The notes: generated by a model from the letters alone, not told the origin. A stretch of DNA of 6,855 nucleotides from Bacteroidota bacterium (GCA_018969565.1 JAGWYC010000108.1:1-6855); one strand, 5' to 3'. Counted from the first letter of the stretch, positions 1-6,710 are shown. A program made the numbers and translations.

Positions 1-1210
1 CTTCATGGCTGATCATGGCAGGGAACAGCTTTTGGGCGGCAATGCTGTTGCTTACCTGCCCGGAATCAATCAGCGCAATCAGGTCGGCAATGCGTTTTCC
101 GCTCAGCGGGAAGTCATCGATGCTGATGGCATGTTCATTGAGGTGCCCGCGGATATGCACGGTGACCCAGTTGGCGGCGGCCTTGTAGTTGGAAGTGTGT
201 TTCACTACTTCCAGAAAGTACGCAGCGGTGGCCTTGTCGTCGGTGAGCACTCCGGCATCGTATTCGCTTAGACCCAGCTCAGTGGTGAATCGGTTGAACA
301 GGGTTTCGGGAAGTTCCGGCATCAGTTTATGCACGGCTGCTATATACTGGTCGCTGAGGATCAGCGGTGGCAGATCTGGTTCGGGGAAGTAGCGGTAATC
401 ATTGACCATTTCCTTGCTGCGCATGGAAAAGGTGGTACCGCTCAGCGCATTGAAGCCGCGGGTTTCCCCGGCAACAGTTCCCCCGGATTCAAGAATGCCG
501 CGCTGGCGTTCTATTTCGTGGTCAATGGCCCGGCGCACATTGGAAATGGAGTTCATGTTCTTGACTTCTACCTTGGTGCCGAATGTGCTGCTGCCCACGG
601 GGCGTATGGAAACGTTGGCATCACAGCGCAGGCTTCCTTCTTCCATATTGCCATCGCAGATATCGAGGTAGCGCACCAGACGCCTGATTTCCGTAACAAA
701 GGCATAAGCCTCCTCACCGCTGCGGATATCCGGGGCTGTTACCACCTCAATCAGGGGTGTTCCGGCGCGGTTATAATCAATCAAACTGTCGCGGGGATCC
801 TGATCGTGCATGCTTTTTCCTGTATCCTCTTCCATGTGGATGCGGATAAGCTGAATGGTTTTACGGCTGCCATCCTTCAGGCGAATATTCACACCACCAC
901 CTTCACAAATGGGGGTGTTGAACTGGGTAATCTGATACCCTTTCGGCAGATCGGCGTAGAAATAGTTTTTTCGGGAGTAGTGATTTTCACGGGTGATATT
1001 GCAACCCAGCGCCAGTCCCATTTTGAGGGCGTACTCTACGGCGCTGCGGTTGTGGCGCGGTAATGTGCCGGGGTGACCCAGGCTGACAGGACTTACCTGA
1101 GTATTGGGCAACGCGCCGTAGGCAGTACTGTCTGCACAAAATGCTTTGCTTTGGGTGAGCAGTTGGACGTGTATTTCCAGGCCAATCACTGCCTCATATG
1201 CTACGCTCAT
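1..1210 (-). CDS. gatB: Aspartyl/glutamyl-tRNA(Asn/Gln) amidotransferase subunit B, 3' end missing
   Basis: GatB is the kinase/tRNA-binding subunit of the cytoplasmic GatCAB complex, which converts misacylated Glu-tRNA(Gln) or Asp-tRNA(Asn) to the amidated form. My reverse-strand translation is open for 403 codons from the ATG at 1210 to the window edge. The family is usually about 480 residues, so roughly 75-80 C-terminal residues lie outside. Visible family motifs are YEAVIGLEIHVQ (residues 5-16, with metal/ATP-site E12 and H14), LGHPGTLP (44-51), RKNYFYADLPKGYQITQ (80-96), HMEEDTGKSMHD (125-136) and DYNRAGTPLIEVV just after. From about residue 300 the helical tail domain begins. The start is chosen because GatB proteins begin just before the YEAVIGLE block and a -7 box lies six bases upstream. 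The usual CxC...CxxC zinc ligands are mostly gone: only C25 remains, with D27, S40 and S43 in the other places. It is divergent from rnpB. Identification is secure. Confidence 0.96.
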   Translation of the reverse strand, partial: MSVAYEAVIGLEIHVQLLTQSKAFCADSTAYGALPNTQVSPVSLGHPGTLPRHNRSAVEYALKMGLALGCNITRENHYSRKNYFYADLPKGYQITQFNTPICEGGGVNIRLKDGSRKTIQLIRIHMEEDTGKSMHDQDPRDSLIDYNRAGTPLIEVVTAPDIRSGEEAYAFVTEIRRLVRYLDICDGNMEEGSLRCDANVSIRPVGSSTFGTKVEVKNMNSISNVRRAIDHEIERQRGILESGGTVAGETRGFNALSGTTFSMRSKEMVNDYRYFPEPDLPPLILSDQYIAAVHKLMPELPETLFNRFTTELGLSEYDAGVLTDDKATAAYFLEVVKHTSNYKAAANWVTVHIRGHLNEHAISIDDFPLSGKRIADLIALIDSGQVSNSIAAQKLFPAMISHE

Positions 1211-1216
1211 GAATTG

Positions 1217-1224
1217 CAAATATA
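1217..1224 (-). promoter_or_regulatory. Bacteroidota -7 box for gatB
   Basis: On the minus strand this reads TATATTTG, an exact match to the Bacteroidota housekeeping -7 consensus TAnnTTTG. Only six bases separate it from the gatB ATG at 1210, so transcription would start at or within a few bases of the start codon and the message would be leaderless or nearly so. I see no clear -33 TTG at the expected distance, which lowers confidence. Confidence 0.55.
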
Positions 1225-1245
1225 TAATGATGTATCCTGCTGCGC

Positions 1246-1273
1246 TTGGTTGAGTTCACAGGCAGTATCTTTG
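1246..1273 (+). promoter_or_regulatory. rnpB promoter (-33 TTG and -7 TATCTTTG)
   Basis: TATCTTTG at 1266-1273 matches the Bacteroidota -7 consensus TAnnTTTG exactly. A TTG at 1246-1248 lies 17 bases upstream, close to the expected -33 position. Transcription would then begin about 1278-1280, which is where the 5' strand of the RNase P P1 helix begins. Agreement between the promoter position and the RNA end supports both calls. Confidence 0.7.
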
Positions 1274-1277
1274 AATC

Positions 1278-1682
1278 AAGGCAGCCCGATCTGTCGCTCT
1301 GTAATCTCGGTTACAGAGAGGAAAGTCCGGGCAACACAGAGTATCCCGCCCCGTGAAAGCGGGGGCACAGGATTGGCGCAAGCCGCCTGTGACGGAAAGT
1401 GCCACAGAAAACATACCGCCGGTTGGCTTTCGGGTCTTCAGGTAAGGGTGAAATCGCGAGGTAAGGGCTCACGCTCCGGTTCGGTAACGGCCGGTGAGGT
1501 AAACCCCGGGAGTTGAAAGGCCAAATATACCCCTCACCGAGGGTTACTCGCCCGAGTAGTTCCGGTGCAAGCCGGAATGATGGGGGGGAGGGTAGGCCGA
1601 ACGTCCACGTCCTTCGGGGCGGGCCAGATAAATGACAGATGCACCTCCGGGTGTAACAGAATCCGGCTTATTGGGCTGCCTT
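1278..1682 (+). ncRNA. rnpB: RNase P RNA (bacterial type A)
   Basis: This is the catalytic RNA of RNase P, which removes 5' leaders from precursor tRNAs together with the RnpA protein. The ends are fixed by a perfect 10-bp P1 helix, 1278-1287 with 1673-1682. P3 is an 8-bp hairpin (1297-1304 with 1311-1318). The P4 5' strand follows at 1322-1332 (GAAAGTCCGGGC region, with the universal bulged U at 1326), and its 3' strand is ACAGAATCCGGCTTAT at 1656-1671. Core blocks are AGGGTGAAA (1445-1453), GGTAAGGGCTCAC (1460-1472), GGTAAACCCC (1498-1507) and AAGGCCAAATA (1517-1527). GGGTAGGCCG (1590-1599) would carry the GGU that pairs with the tRNA CCA end. The length of about 405 nt is normal. Open frames across this stretch, including an in-frame extension of the downstream cyclase, are not genes. 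End positions are good to a few bases. Confidence 0.96.
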
Positions 1683-1696
1683 TTTTTCTTTCTCTT
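1681..1696 (+). terminator. Possible rnpB U-tract 3' end
   Basis: A run of seven T followed by a pyrimidine-rich stretch directly follows the 3' strand of P1. I see no local hairpin before it. The only stem abutting the T run is P1 itself, whose strands are about 385 bases apart. It may act as the rnpB 3' end or as a partial terminator that lets some transcription enter the downstream cyclase. Confidence 0.35.
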
Positions 1697-1717
1697 GCTG
1701 CTGAAGGCTACATTCGT

Positions 1718-3205
1718 ATGCGTATGGCAAGGGTGTATATAATCATTGGCTTATTGCTGTTTCCACTTTCAGCAGTTTATGCAGAAGACAAAACCCAGGA
1801 AGATGACATCAAACGGCGGCTCTCGGTTTGCCGTGATGACTCTTGCCGGTCAGATGTGAATCTGGATGCAGCCGCTTATTTCAGCAATCCCCAGAATCTG
1901 AATCTAGACAAGGCGCTACAATATGCTCAGGAAGGTACCAGGATTGCGGAAGCAGTCAAGTACCGGCATGGTATGGCGATGGGTTATGCACTGTTGGCTA
2001 AAATCTACAAGGCTAAAAAGGATGTTCCCAACTATCTGCGTTATGGACGCAAAGCCTTGCAATATGGAATTACCGGTGTTGGCGACCGACAGACCGGGAA
2101 TTCGCCTTCCGGTTCAAATATGTCTCCTCCCGGGTCCGCTCCTGCGGCACAAGACGGCCGACGGATTGACGATCTGGAGCGCCGCAATCAGCTAACGCAG
2201 GAAGAGCTTGCCAAACAACGGGCGGCCATGGAGGCGCAGCAGCAGAATCAGGAAATGCTAAGGCGTGAACTGGAAGATCTTAATTCGGGAAAGTTGCAGA
2301 CGGAACTGGCGCTATTGGCCAAGGACAGCCTGCTGTCATTAAAAGATACCGAACTTCTTCTTGCAACTTTACAGGCTCAAACTCAGGCTGCCGAACTCAG
2401 AGCGCTCACGAAAGACAATGAACTGAAGGAACTCACCCTGAAAAAACACAAGGAGCAGTCCCGGCTTTACAGCATCATTGCCATTCTGGGTGTAGGGATC
2501 TCCTGGATTATGATTATCATGTATTTCACGAACAGAAGGCATGCCCGGAAACTCGCCAAAGAAAAAGACAGGTCAGATGCCTTGCTGCTCAATATCCTGC
2601 CGCATGAAATAGCCACGGAATTAAAGAATACGGGAAAGGCCCGCGCCCGACGATATGAGAATGTTACCGTGATGTTTACCGACTTCAGGAACTTCAGCGT
2701 GATCAGTAAGAATATGTCGCCGGAAGACCTGGTGAAAGAGATTGACGATTGTTACTCGGAGTTTGACAACATCATAAACCGGCATGGTCTTGAGAAGATT
2801 AAAACCATAGGCGACTCGTATATGTGCGCGGGTGGCCTCCCACACGAGTCAGAGGACCATGCCTTGCGTGTGGTGCGTGCTGCTCTGGATATTCAGGAAT
2901 TCGTTACACGTCACATGAGGGAAAGAGCCTCAATGGGGCTTCCGGCATTTGATATCCGTATTGGCGTGCATTCAGGACCTGTAGTTGCCGGAATTGTGGG
3001 CAGCAAGAAGTTCGCCTATGATATCTGGGGTGATACGGTCAACACCGCTTCCAGAATGGAAAGCAGCGGAGTCCCCGGGAAAGTGAATATTTCGGAGTTT
3101 ACGGTTGAACAGCTCAGCGATAATTTCCGACTGGAGCATCGCGGGAAAATACCGGTGAAAAATCTTGGAGAGATGAATCAGTATTTTGTGGAACGCAAAG
3201 AATGA
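1718..3205 (+). CDS. Membrane-anchored class III adenylate cyclase with TPR-like/coiled-coil sensor region
   Basis: Predicted to make cAMP from ATP on the cytoplasmic face of the inner membrane. From the ATG at 1718 it has 495 residues: signal peptide 1-22 (hydrophobic, ending AVYA), a helical TPR-like stretch about 60-118, a Gly/Ser/Pro-rich linker about 122-148, a Gln/Glu/Leu-rich coiled coil about 150-248, one membrane helix 250-271, a short helix, and the catalytic domain about 310-490. Metal-binding D322 (FTDF) and D366 (IGDSY) are present. Adenine-selecting K362 (EKIKTIGD) and D435 (YDIWG) are those of adenylate rather than guanylate cyclases. N442 and R446 (VNTASRMES) complete the site, so a homodimer should be active. 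The frame stays open upstream to 1565, but that part is rnpB. The start at 1718 gives a proper signal peptide and has GAAGG at 1703-1707; the ATG at 1724 is an alternative. No separate promoter is seen. A terminator follows. The input signal is unknown. Confidence 0.93.
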   Translation: MRMARVYIIIGLLLFPLSAVYAEDKTQEDDIKRRLSVCRDDSCRSDVNLDAAAYFSNPQNLNLDKALQYAQEGTRIAEAVKYRHGMAMGYALLAKIYKAKKDVPNYLRYGRKALQYGITGVGDRQTGNSPSGSNMSPPGSAPAAQDGRRIDDLERRNQLTQEELAKQRAAMEAQQQNQEMLRRELEDLNSGKLQTELALLAKDSLLSLKDTELLLATLQAQTQAAELRALTKDNELKELTLKKHKEQSRLYSIIAILGVGISWIMIIMYFTNRRHARKLAKEKDRSDALLLNILPHEIATELKNTGKARARRYENVTVMFTDFRNFSVISKNMSPEDLVKEIDDCYSEFDNIINRHGLEKIKTIGDSYMCAGGLPHESEDHALRVVRAALDIQEFVTRHMRERASMGLPAFDIRIGVHSGPVVAGIVGSKKFAYDIWGDTVNTASRMESSGVPGKVNISEFTVEQLSDNFRLEHRGKIPVKNLGEMNQYFVERKE

Positions 3206-3224
3206 ATGACGGAATTTATGCCCC

Positions 3225-3258
3225 AAAGAAAAAGCCCCTGAAAAGGGGCTTTTTCTTT
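3225..3258. terminator. Bidirectional intrinsic terminator between cyclase and sahH
   Basis: A perfect 14-bp inverted repeat (3225-3238 with 3245-3258) extends by one T-A pair to close a GAAA tetraloop at 3240-3243. The stem has a GGGGC core flanked by A-rich and T-rich arms, so each strand presents a GC hairpin followed by a U-run. It sits between the convergent stops of the cyclase (3205) and sahH (3277) and can serve both. Confidence 0.93.
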
Positions 3259-3276
3259 ATGTGTCAGTTCAGAATC

Positions 3277-4590
3277 TCAGTAGCGGTAATGCTCCGGCTT
3301 ATAAGGGCCTTCCATGGGAACGCCGATGTATTCAGCCTGGTCGTTCCGCAGAACGGTAAGCTCGGCACCTACGTGTTCCAGGTGCAGTCGGGCAACCATT
3401 TCGTCGAGGTGCTTGGGCAGCACATAAACCTTGTTCTCGTATTTACCGTGGTTGTTCCAGAGTTCCATCTGAGCCAGAGTCTGGTTTGTGAAGGAATTGG
3501 ACATCACAAAGGAAGGATGTCCCATAGCGCAACCTAAGTTCACCAGACGGCCTTCTGCCAGCACGATGATTTCTTTTCCGTCCACATTATACACATCAAC
3601 CTGAGGCTTGATGGTGTATTTGCTGCTTCCGTAATTGCTGTTCAGCCAGGCAATGTCAATCTCGTTGTCGAAGTGACCAATGTTACAAACGATGGCTTTG
3701 TCGCGCATGTTCTTGAAGTGCTCTCCACGAACAATACCGCAGTTGCCGGTGGCGGTAACCACGATGTTGGCTTCCGCCAGGGCTGATTCCAGTGTTTTTA
3801 CCTCGTAACCGTCCATGGCAGCCTGAAGGGCGCAGATGGGGTCAATCTCGGTAACAATCACACGGGTACCGGCGCCGCGCAATGAATCAGCGCTGCCTTT
3901 TCCTACATCACCGTATCCGCAAACAACGGCAACTTTGCCGGCCAACATCACATCGGTAGCACGACGGATAGCATCCACCAGACTTTCGCGGCATCCGTAT
4001 TTGTTGTCGAATTTGCTCTTGGTAACGCTGTCATTCACATTGATTGCGGGCATGGGAAGCGTTCCAATCTTCTGGCGATCGTACAAGCGCTTCACGCCGG
4101 TAGTAGTTTCTTCTGAAATACCTTTAATGTGTTTCGCCAGGTCGGGGTATTTATCCAGAACGATATTGGTGAGGTCACCACCATCATCCAGAATCATATT
4201 CAGAGGGCGGTTGGTATCACCGAAATACAAGGTTTGTTCAATGCACCAGTCATACTCTTCCTCGTTCATACCTTTCCAGGCAAATACCGGAATACCGGCG
4301 GCCGCAATGGCAGCAGCAGCATGATCCTGAGTAGAGAAGATGTTGCAGGAGCTCCAGCGGACTTCTGCGCCGAGGTCAGCCAAGGTTTCAATCAGCACAG
4401 CAGTCTGGATGGTCATGTGCAGGCATCCTGCAATTCTGGCACCTTTCAGGGGCTGTTCAGCCTTGTATTTGTTGCGAATGGCCATCAGACCGGGCATTTC
4501 AGCCTCAGCCAGACGAATTTCTTTTCTGCCCCACTCAGCAAGAGTAATGTCTTTTACTTTGTAAGGAAGTGACATAGTTTCAGTTGACAT
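3277..4590 (-). CDS. sahH: S-adenosyl-L-homocysteine hydrolase
   Basis: This cytoplasmic NAD-dependent enzyme reversibly splits S-adenosylhomocysteine to adenosine and homocysteine, removing the product inhibitor of methyltransferases. At 437 residues it is the normal length for the form without the extra ~40-residue insert. Substrate-site residues are H58 (CLHMTIQTAVL), D135/D136 (DDGGDLT), E160/E161 (EETTTGV), and K191 and D195 (DSVTKSKFD). The NAD-binding Rossmann motif is GYGDVGKG at 225-232, with E248 (VTEIDP) in position to bind the ribose. HFDNEID (306-312) is present. The C-terminal KPEHYRY, which reaches into the neighbouring subunit's NAD site, is intact. The start at 4590 (MSTETMSLPYKV) resembles relatives; M6 at 4575 is possible. 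It is divergent from the bacilliredoxin gene and convergent with the cyclase, and appears to be a single-gene unit. Confidence 0.98.
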   Translation of the reverse strand: MSTETMSLPYKVKDITLAEWGRKEIRLAEAEMPGLMAIRNKYKAEQPLKGARIAGCLHMTIQTAVLIETLADLGAEVRWSSCNIFSTQDHAAAAIAAAGIPVFAWKGMNEEEYDWCIEQTLYFGDTNRPLNMILDDGGDLTNIVLDKYPDLAKHIKGISEETTTGVKRLYDRQKIGTLPMPAINVNDSVTKSKFDNKYGCRESLVDAIRRATDVMLAGKVAVVCGYGDVGKGSADSLRGAGTRVIVTEIDPICALQAAMDGYEVKTLESALAEANIVVTATGNCGIVRGEHFKNMRDKAIVCNIGHFDNEIDIAWLNSNYGSSKYTIKPQVDVYNVDGKEIIVLAEGRLVNLGCAMGHPSFVMSNSFTNQTLAQMELWNNHGKYENKVYVLPKHLDEMVARLHLEHVGAELTVLRNDQAEYIGVPMEGPYKPEHYRY

Positions 4591-4605
4591 CTGTTAAAAT
4601 TTGTG

Positions 4606-4613
4606 CAAAAATA
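4606..4613 (-). promoter_or_regulatory. Bacteroidota -7 box for sahH
   Basis: The minus strand reads TATTTTTG followed by CAC, an exact TAnnTTTG match lying 15 bases upstream of the ATG at 4590. The predicted leader is therefore only about 10 bases. A T-run about 20 bases further upstream is a weak -33 candidate. Confidence 0.6.
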
Positions 4614-4655
4614 GACTGAAAATCACTGAGTTAAAAGCGGTACGACCTTTGTCGT

Positions 4656-4663
4656 TTACTTTG
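4656..4663 (+). promoter_or_regulatory. Probable -7 box for the bacilliredoxin gene
   Basis: TTACTTTG followed by CACC resembles TAnnTTTG with one mismatch at the second base. The alternative reading is TAnTTTG, one base short. It lies 19 bases before the ATG at 4683, leaving a short A-rich leader typical of Bacteroidota. No clear -33 element is seen. Confidence 0.45.
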
Positions 4664-4682
4664 CACCTAAATAAAATAACTT

Positions 4683-5099
4683 ATGCCCTATCCTGAAATG
4701 CTCGTTGCTCCGATGCGGGCTGAGCTGACCTCTAACGGTTTTGTGGAGTTGAAGACTCCCGAAGAAGTTGCACAGGCGTTGAATGAAAAAGAAGGCACCA
4801 CGCTGGTGATGGTGAACTCCGTTTGCGGATGCGCCGCAGGCAGTGCGCGCCCGGGTGTGCTGCGTTCTATCAGTGGAACTAAAAAGCCGGATCGTTTGCT
4901 TACGGTATTTGCCGGTCAAGATCTTGAAGCTACCAACAAGGCCCGTGAGTTTTTTGCGCCTTACCCTCCGTCATCTCCGGCTATCGCGCTGTTTCGCAAT
5001 GGAGAACTGGTTCACTTTGTGGAAAGACACCATATTGAAGGCAGAACAGCCGACATGATTGCAGCAAACCTGGAACAGGCTTACGAATCATTTTGCTGA
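4683..5099 (+). CDS. BrxA/BrxB family bacilliredoxin (YphP/YqiW type)
   Basis: Bacilliredoxins are small cytoplasmic thioredoxin-fold proteins that remove bacillithiol from S-bacillithiolated proteins after oxidative stress. The 138-residue product carries the family signature VNSVCGCAAGSARP, with the CGC active site at C48 and C50, in a thioredoxin-like frame. TPEEV near residue 25 and the segment SSPAIALFRNGELVHFVERH are also typical. The last residue is C138, a third cysteine that could act in resolution as reported for some family members; it is the only other Cys. The length matches the usual ~140. The ATG at 4683 is the only sensible start and is preceded by an A-rich leader. It is divergent from sahH and closed by a strong terminator, so it is monocistronic. 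The family is clear; I do not distinguish BrxA from BrxB, and bacillithiol use in this host is inferred. Confidence 0.93.
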   Translation: MPYPEMLVAPMRAELTSNGFVELKTPEEVAQALNEKEGTTLVMVNSVCGCAAGSARPGVLRSISGTKKPDRLLTVFAGQDLEATNKAREFFAPYPPSSPAIALFRNGELVHFVERHHIEGRTADMIAANLEQAYESFC

Positions 5100-5137
5100 T
5101 TCTAAGGGTCAGCGATGGCCTTGAATCAAAAGCGCTA

Positions 5138-5178
5138 TTAAAAGAAAAACCCACCTCAGCGGTGGGTTTTTCTTTTAA
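5138..5178. terminator. Bidirectional intrinsic terminator between bacilliredoxin gene and gldJ
   Basis: A perfect 18-bp inverted repeat (5138-5155 with 5161-5178) surrounds a 5-base loop TCAGC. The core is ACCCACC/GGTGGGT, flanked by A-rich and T-rich arms, giving a hairpin plus U-run on both strands. It lies between the convergent ends at 5099 and 5196 and so separates gldJ from any downstream motility gene. Confidence 0.94.
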
Positions 5179-5195
5179 GGATTTATGCACGCAAA

Positions 5196-6710
5196 TCAAC
5201 GTTTGCGCTTGGTCTTCTTGTCAATACCACTGGAGGGCAGACCATTGTATTTCTTCTTGCTGTTACCCACAGGAGCACCCACACGCACCATGGCGCAACG
5301 GAAGCCCAGAGTAGAAAGGCTTTGTTTTTCGTCCAGGTATCTGCGTGTTCCGGGAGATGCCCAGTACAGGCGATCGAACCAGGAAGCTCCTTTAAATACA
5401 CGGGCTTTATTGTCCACCAGAGTAGTAGCACCATACTCATAGAAATAATCATCGTTGGCGTTGGCACCGGGTTCATCTTTAAACCCAATGTTGTCGGCAA
5501 CTTTATAATTTCTGCGGTTGATGTTTTCCTGAAGTTCTACATTCCTGAAGCGCAGACGGCCAAGGCTGTCTTTGTCTTCGATTTCACCATACTGGTTCAG
5601 TTGAACGGTCTTGTACACGTTTCCGCGGAAGGGCATGAACTGGTCCATGTCTTCGAGTGAAAGCGGGCGGTACACATCCATAACCCATTCTGCTACGTTG
5701 CCGGCCATGTTATACAGACCGTAATCGTTTGGCCAGTAGGAATAAACCGGGGTAGGTACAAAACCTGCGTCATTCAATTGACCGCCGGCAATACCACCGA
5801 GGTCGCCTTTGCCTACCATGGCGTTCATGACAATCTTTCCGCGGTCGCGCTCTTTGCCGTCTTTCACACGCACTGTGTAATCATTCCAGGGATAGATTTT
5901 CTTTACGTCAATGTTGTTGGCAACGGTATTGCCAATGTTGGCCTGAGCAGCATATTCCCATTCAGCTTCTGTAGGAAGTCTGTAATCGGGAAGCAGAATG
6001 CCGTCTTCGGTGCTTACGCGTTCGCGCACACCTTTTTTCTTGGTGTAATCGCGGGGCAGGTGTTTGCCTTTTTTCGCGAAGTTGAACTGACCGGCCAGGT
6101 ATGAACGGGTATTGAAGTTGTTGTCATTGTTTCCATCTGACATTACATCGAACTTCACAATGCCTTCGCGGTCCAGAATCATTTCGTTTACACGGTCAGT
6201 ACGCCATGCGGCGAAATCACTTGCCTGAACCCAGTTTACGCCAACTACGGGATAGTCTTTGTATGCAGGGTGACGGAAGTAGTATTCTACAAAAGGTTCA
6301 TTGTAGGCCAGTTTGCTTCTCCAGCACAAAGTATCCGGAAGGGCGTTGCGATACACTTCAGGATATTCGCTGAATACGCGCATCACCCAGTAGAGGTATT
6401 CGCGGTAATGCAGGTTGCTGACTTCCGTTTCGTCCATGTAGAAAGAGTTCACGGTAACCTTCCTTTCAACGGAATTGTTATCAGCGGTCATATCCTGTTC
6501 GGTGGAGCCCATGGTGAAAGAACCACCTTCAATAAGCACCAGACCAGGACCGGTTTCCTGACCTTTATATTTAGGGTTGTAGAAACCACCCCATTTCGGG
6601 TCGTTGTAACCACGGCCGGTGACAGCGCTTTTTTGCTTTTTCTGGCAGGCTGTGAAGAGCAGGCCAGAGGCGGCAAAAAGTGTGAGCAGAGATCGAAGTG
6701 TCATATTCAT
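5196..6710 (-). CDS. gldJ: Gliding motility / type IX secretion lipoprotein GldJ
   Basis: GldJ is a lipoprotein needed for gliding and for stability of GldK, a core part of the type IX secretion system. From the ATG at 6710 there are 504 residues, with a lipoprotein signal peptide ending LFTAC (lipidated C22). An FGE-sulfatase-like fold follows: LIEGGSFTMG (59-68), FYMDETEVS (90-98), HPAYKDYPVVGVNW (147-160), WRTDRVNE (169-176), RLPTEAEWEYAA (244-255), YGLYNMAGNVAEWV (330-343), FKGASW (439-444), LGFRCA (468-473). HPAYKDYPVVGVNW, WRTDRVNE and ALPDTLCW resemble GldJ rather than GldK. The paired catalytic cysteines of true formylglycine-generating enzymes are absent, so it should be structural. 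The C-terminal tail is basic (KKTKRKR). The frame runs open to an ATG at 6770, but that codon lies in the promoter and would bury the signal peptide; M3 at 6704 is an alternative. gldKLMN is not adjacent. Confidence 0.88.
   Translation of the reverse strand: MNMTLRSLLTLFAASGLLFTACQKKQKSAVTGRGYNDPKWGGFYNPKYKGQETGPGLVLIEGGSFTMGSTEQDMTADNNSVERKVTVNSFYMDETEVSNLHYREYLYWVMRVFSEYPEVYRNALPDTLCWRSKLAYNEPFVEYYFRHPAYKDYPVVGVNWVQASDFAAWRTDRVNEMILDREGIVKFDVMSDGNNDNNFNTRSYLAGQFNFAKKGKHLPRDYTKKKGVRERVSTEDGILLPDYRLPTEAEWEYAAQANIGNTVANNIDVKKIYPWNDYTVRVKDGKERDRGKIVMNAMVGKGDLGGIAGGQLNDAGFVPTPVYSYWPNDYGLYNMAGNVAEWVMDVYRPLSLEDMDQFMPFRGNVYKTVQLNQYGEIEDKDSLGRLRFRNVELQENINRRNYKVADNIGFKDEPGANANDDYFYEYGATTLVDNKARVFKGASWFDRLYWASPGTRRYLDEKQSLSTLGFRCAMVRVGAPVGNSKKKYNGLPSSGIDKKTKRKR

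Noticed and set aside
329..1063. A 244-codon open frame on the plus strand
   Set aside because: It lies opposite gatB, whose translation matches the family throughout. The plus-strand product has no recognisable motif.
1073..1516. A 147-codon open frame on the plus strand
   Set aside because: It runs across the gatB start, the divergent promoter region and the 5' half of rnpB.
1565..1717. An N-terminal extension of the cyclase frame to the ATG at 1565
   Set aside because: These bases are the 3' part of RNase P RNA, and the extension would place the signal peptide 52 residues inside the protein.
4591..4682. A riboswitch (SAH-sensing) in the sahH leader
   Set aside because: The predicted sahH leader is only about 10 bases, too short for any known riboswitch, and I see no matching fold in the intergenic region.
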